Below, one piece after another: positions 5,583 to 5,584 of a stretch of 5,584 nt of DNA. Below the pieces are notes generated by a model, which saw only the letters and a list, made by a program, of their open reading frames with translations, did not search any database and was not told the DNA's origin. The stretch comes from an uncultured Roseburia sp. (GTDB taxonomy: Bacteria > Bacillota > Clostridia > Lachnospirales > Lachnospiraceae): assembly GCA_946055175.1 (NCBI GenBank), contig CAMGET010000114.1, forward strand, positions 1-5,584. The letters are read 5' to 3'. Positions within the stretch are counted from its first letter, which is position 1. Each line of letters starts with the position of its first letter. The position numbers and the translations under genes were made by a program.

Positions 5583-5584
5583 TT

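Overview
This window looks like chromosomal DNA from a low-GC Gram-positive bacterium, most likely an anaerobic clostridium of the Lachnospiraceae type. The reasons are the purine-rich AAGGAG-type ribosome binding sites, AT-rich codon use, consensus SigA-type promoters, tRNA genes without an encoded CCA, and an extracellular papain-family protease with a copper-amine-oxidase-like N-terminal module and a lectin-like C-terminal module, an architecture I associate with clostridia. The taxonomic call is an inference from style and gene content, not a search.

Layout: bases 1-144 are the 3' end of a rhodanese-like gene that begins outside the window. A short gap carries a plausible promoter, whose -35 box overlaps the rhodanese stop codon. 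Five same-strand genes then run from 204 to 5244 and are packed like an operon, with gaps of 15, 10, -4 and 4 bases: (1) a THUMP-domain RNA guanine-N2 methyltransferase of the RlmL/YpsC type; (2) a secreted papain-like cysteine protease; (3) a secreted zinc N-acetylmuramoyl-L-alanine amidase; (4) the RdgB/HAM1 XTP/dITP pyrophosphatase; (5) a YfcE/YsnB-type metallophosphoesterase. A 184-base AT-rich gap follows, with a strong promoter (TTGACT, 17 bases, TATAAT). Two tRNA genes, Pro (UGG) and Gly (UCC), reach almost to the window edge.

How the genes fit together: the operon mixes housekeeping functions (rRNA modification, removal of damaged purine nucleotides, a phosphodiesterase) with two exported envelope enzymes. 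RdgB next to a YsnB-like phosphoesterase matches the ysnA-ysnB pair of Bacillus subtilis. The amidase overlaps rdgB by four bases, so translation of the two is probably coupled. The tRNA genes form a separate unit with its own promoter, but I see no convincing intrinsic terminator between it and the operon.

I did not find a new defence system, mobile element, CRISPR array or riboswitch. All five complete genes have intact key motifs. The points most worth a second look are the modular protease beside the amidase, a perfect 9-bp inverted repeat with one arm inside the tRNA promoter, and the missing terminator.
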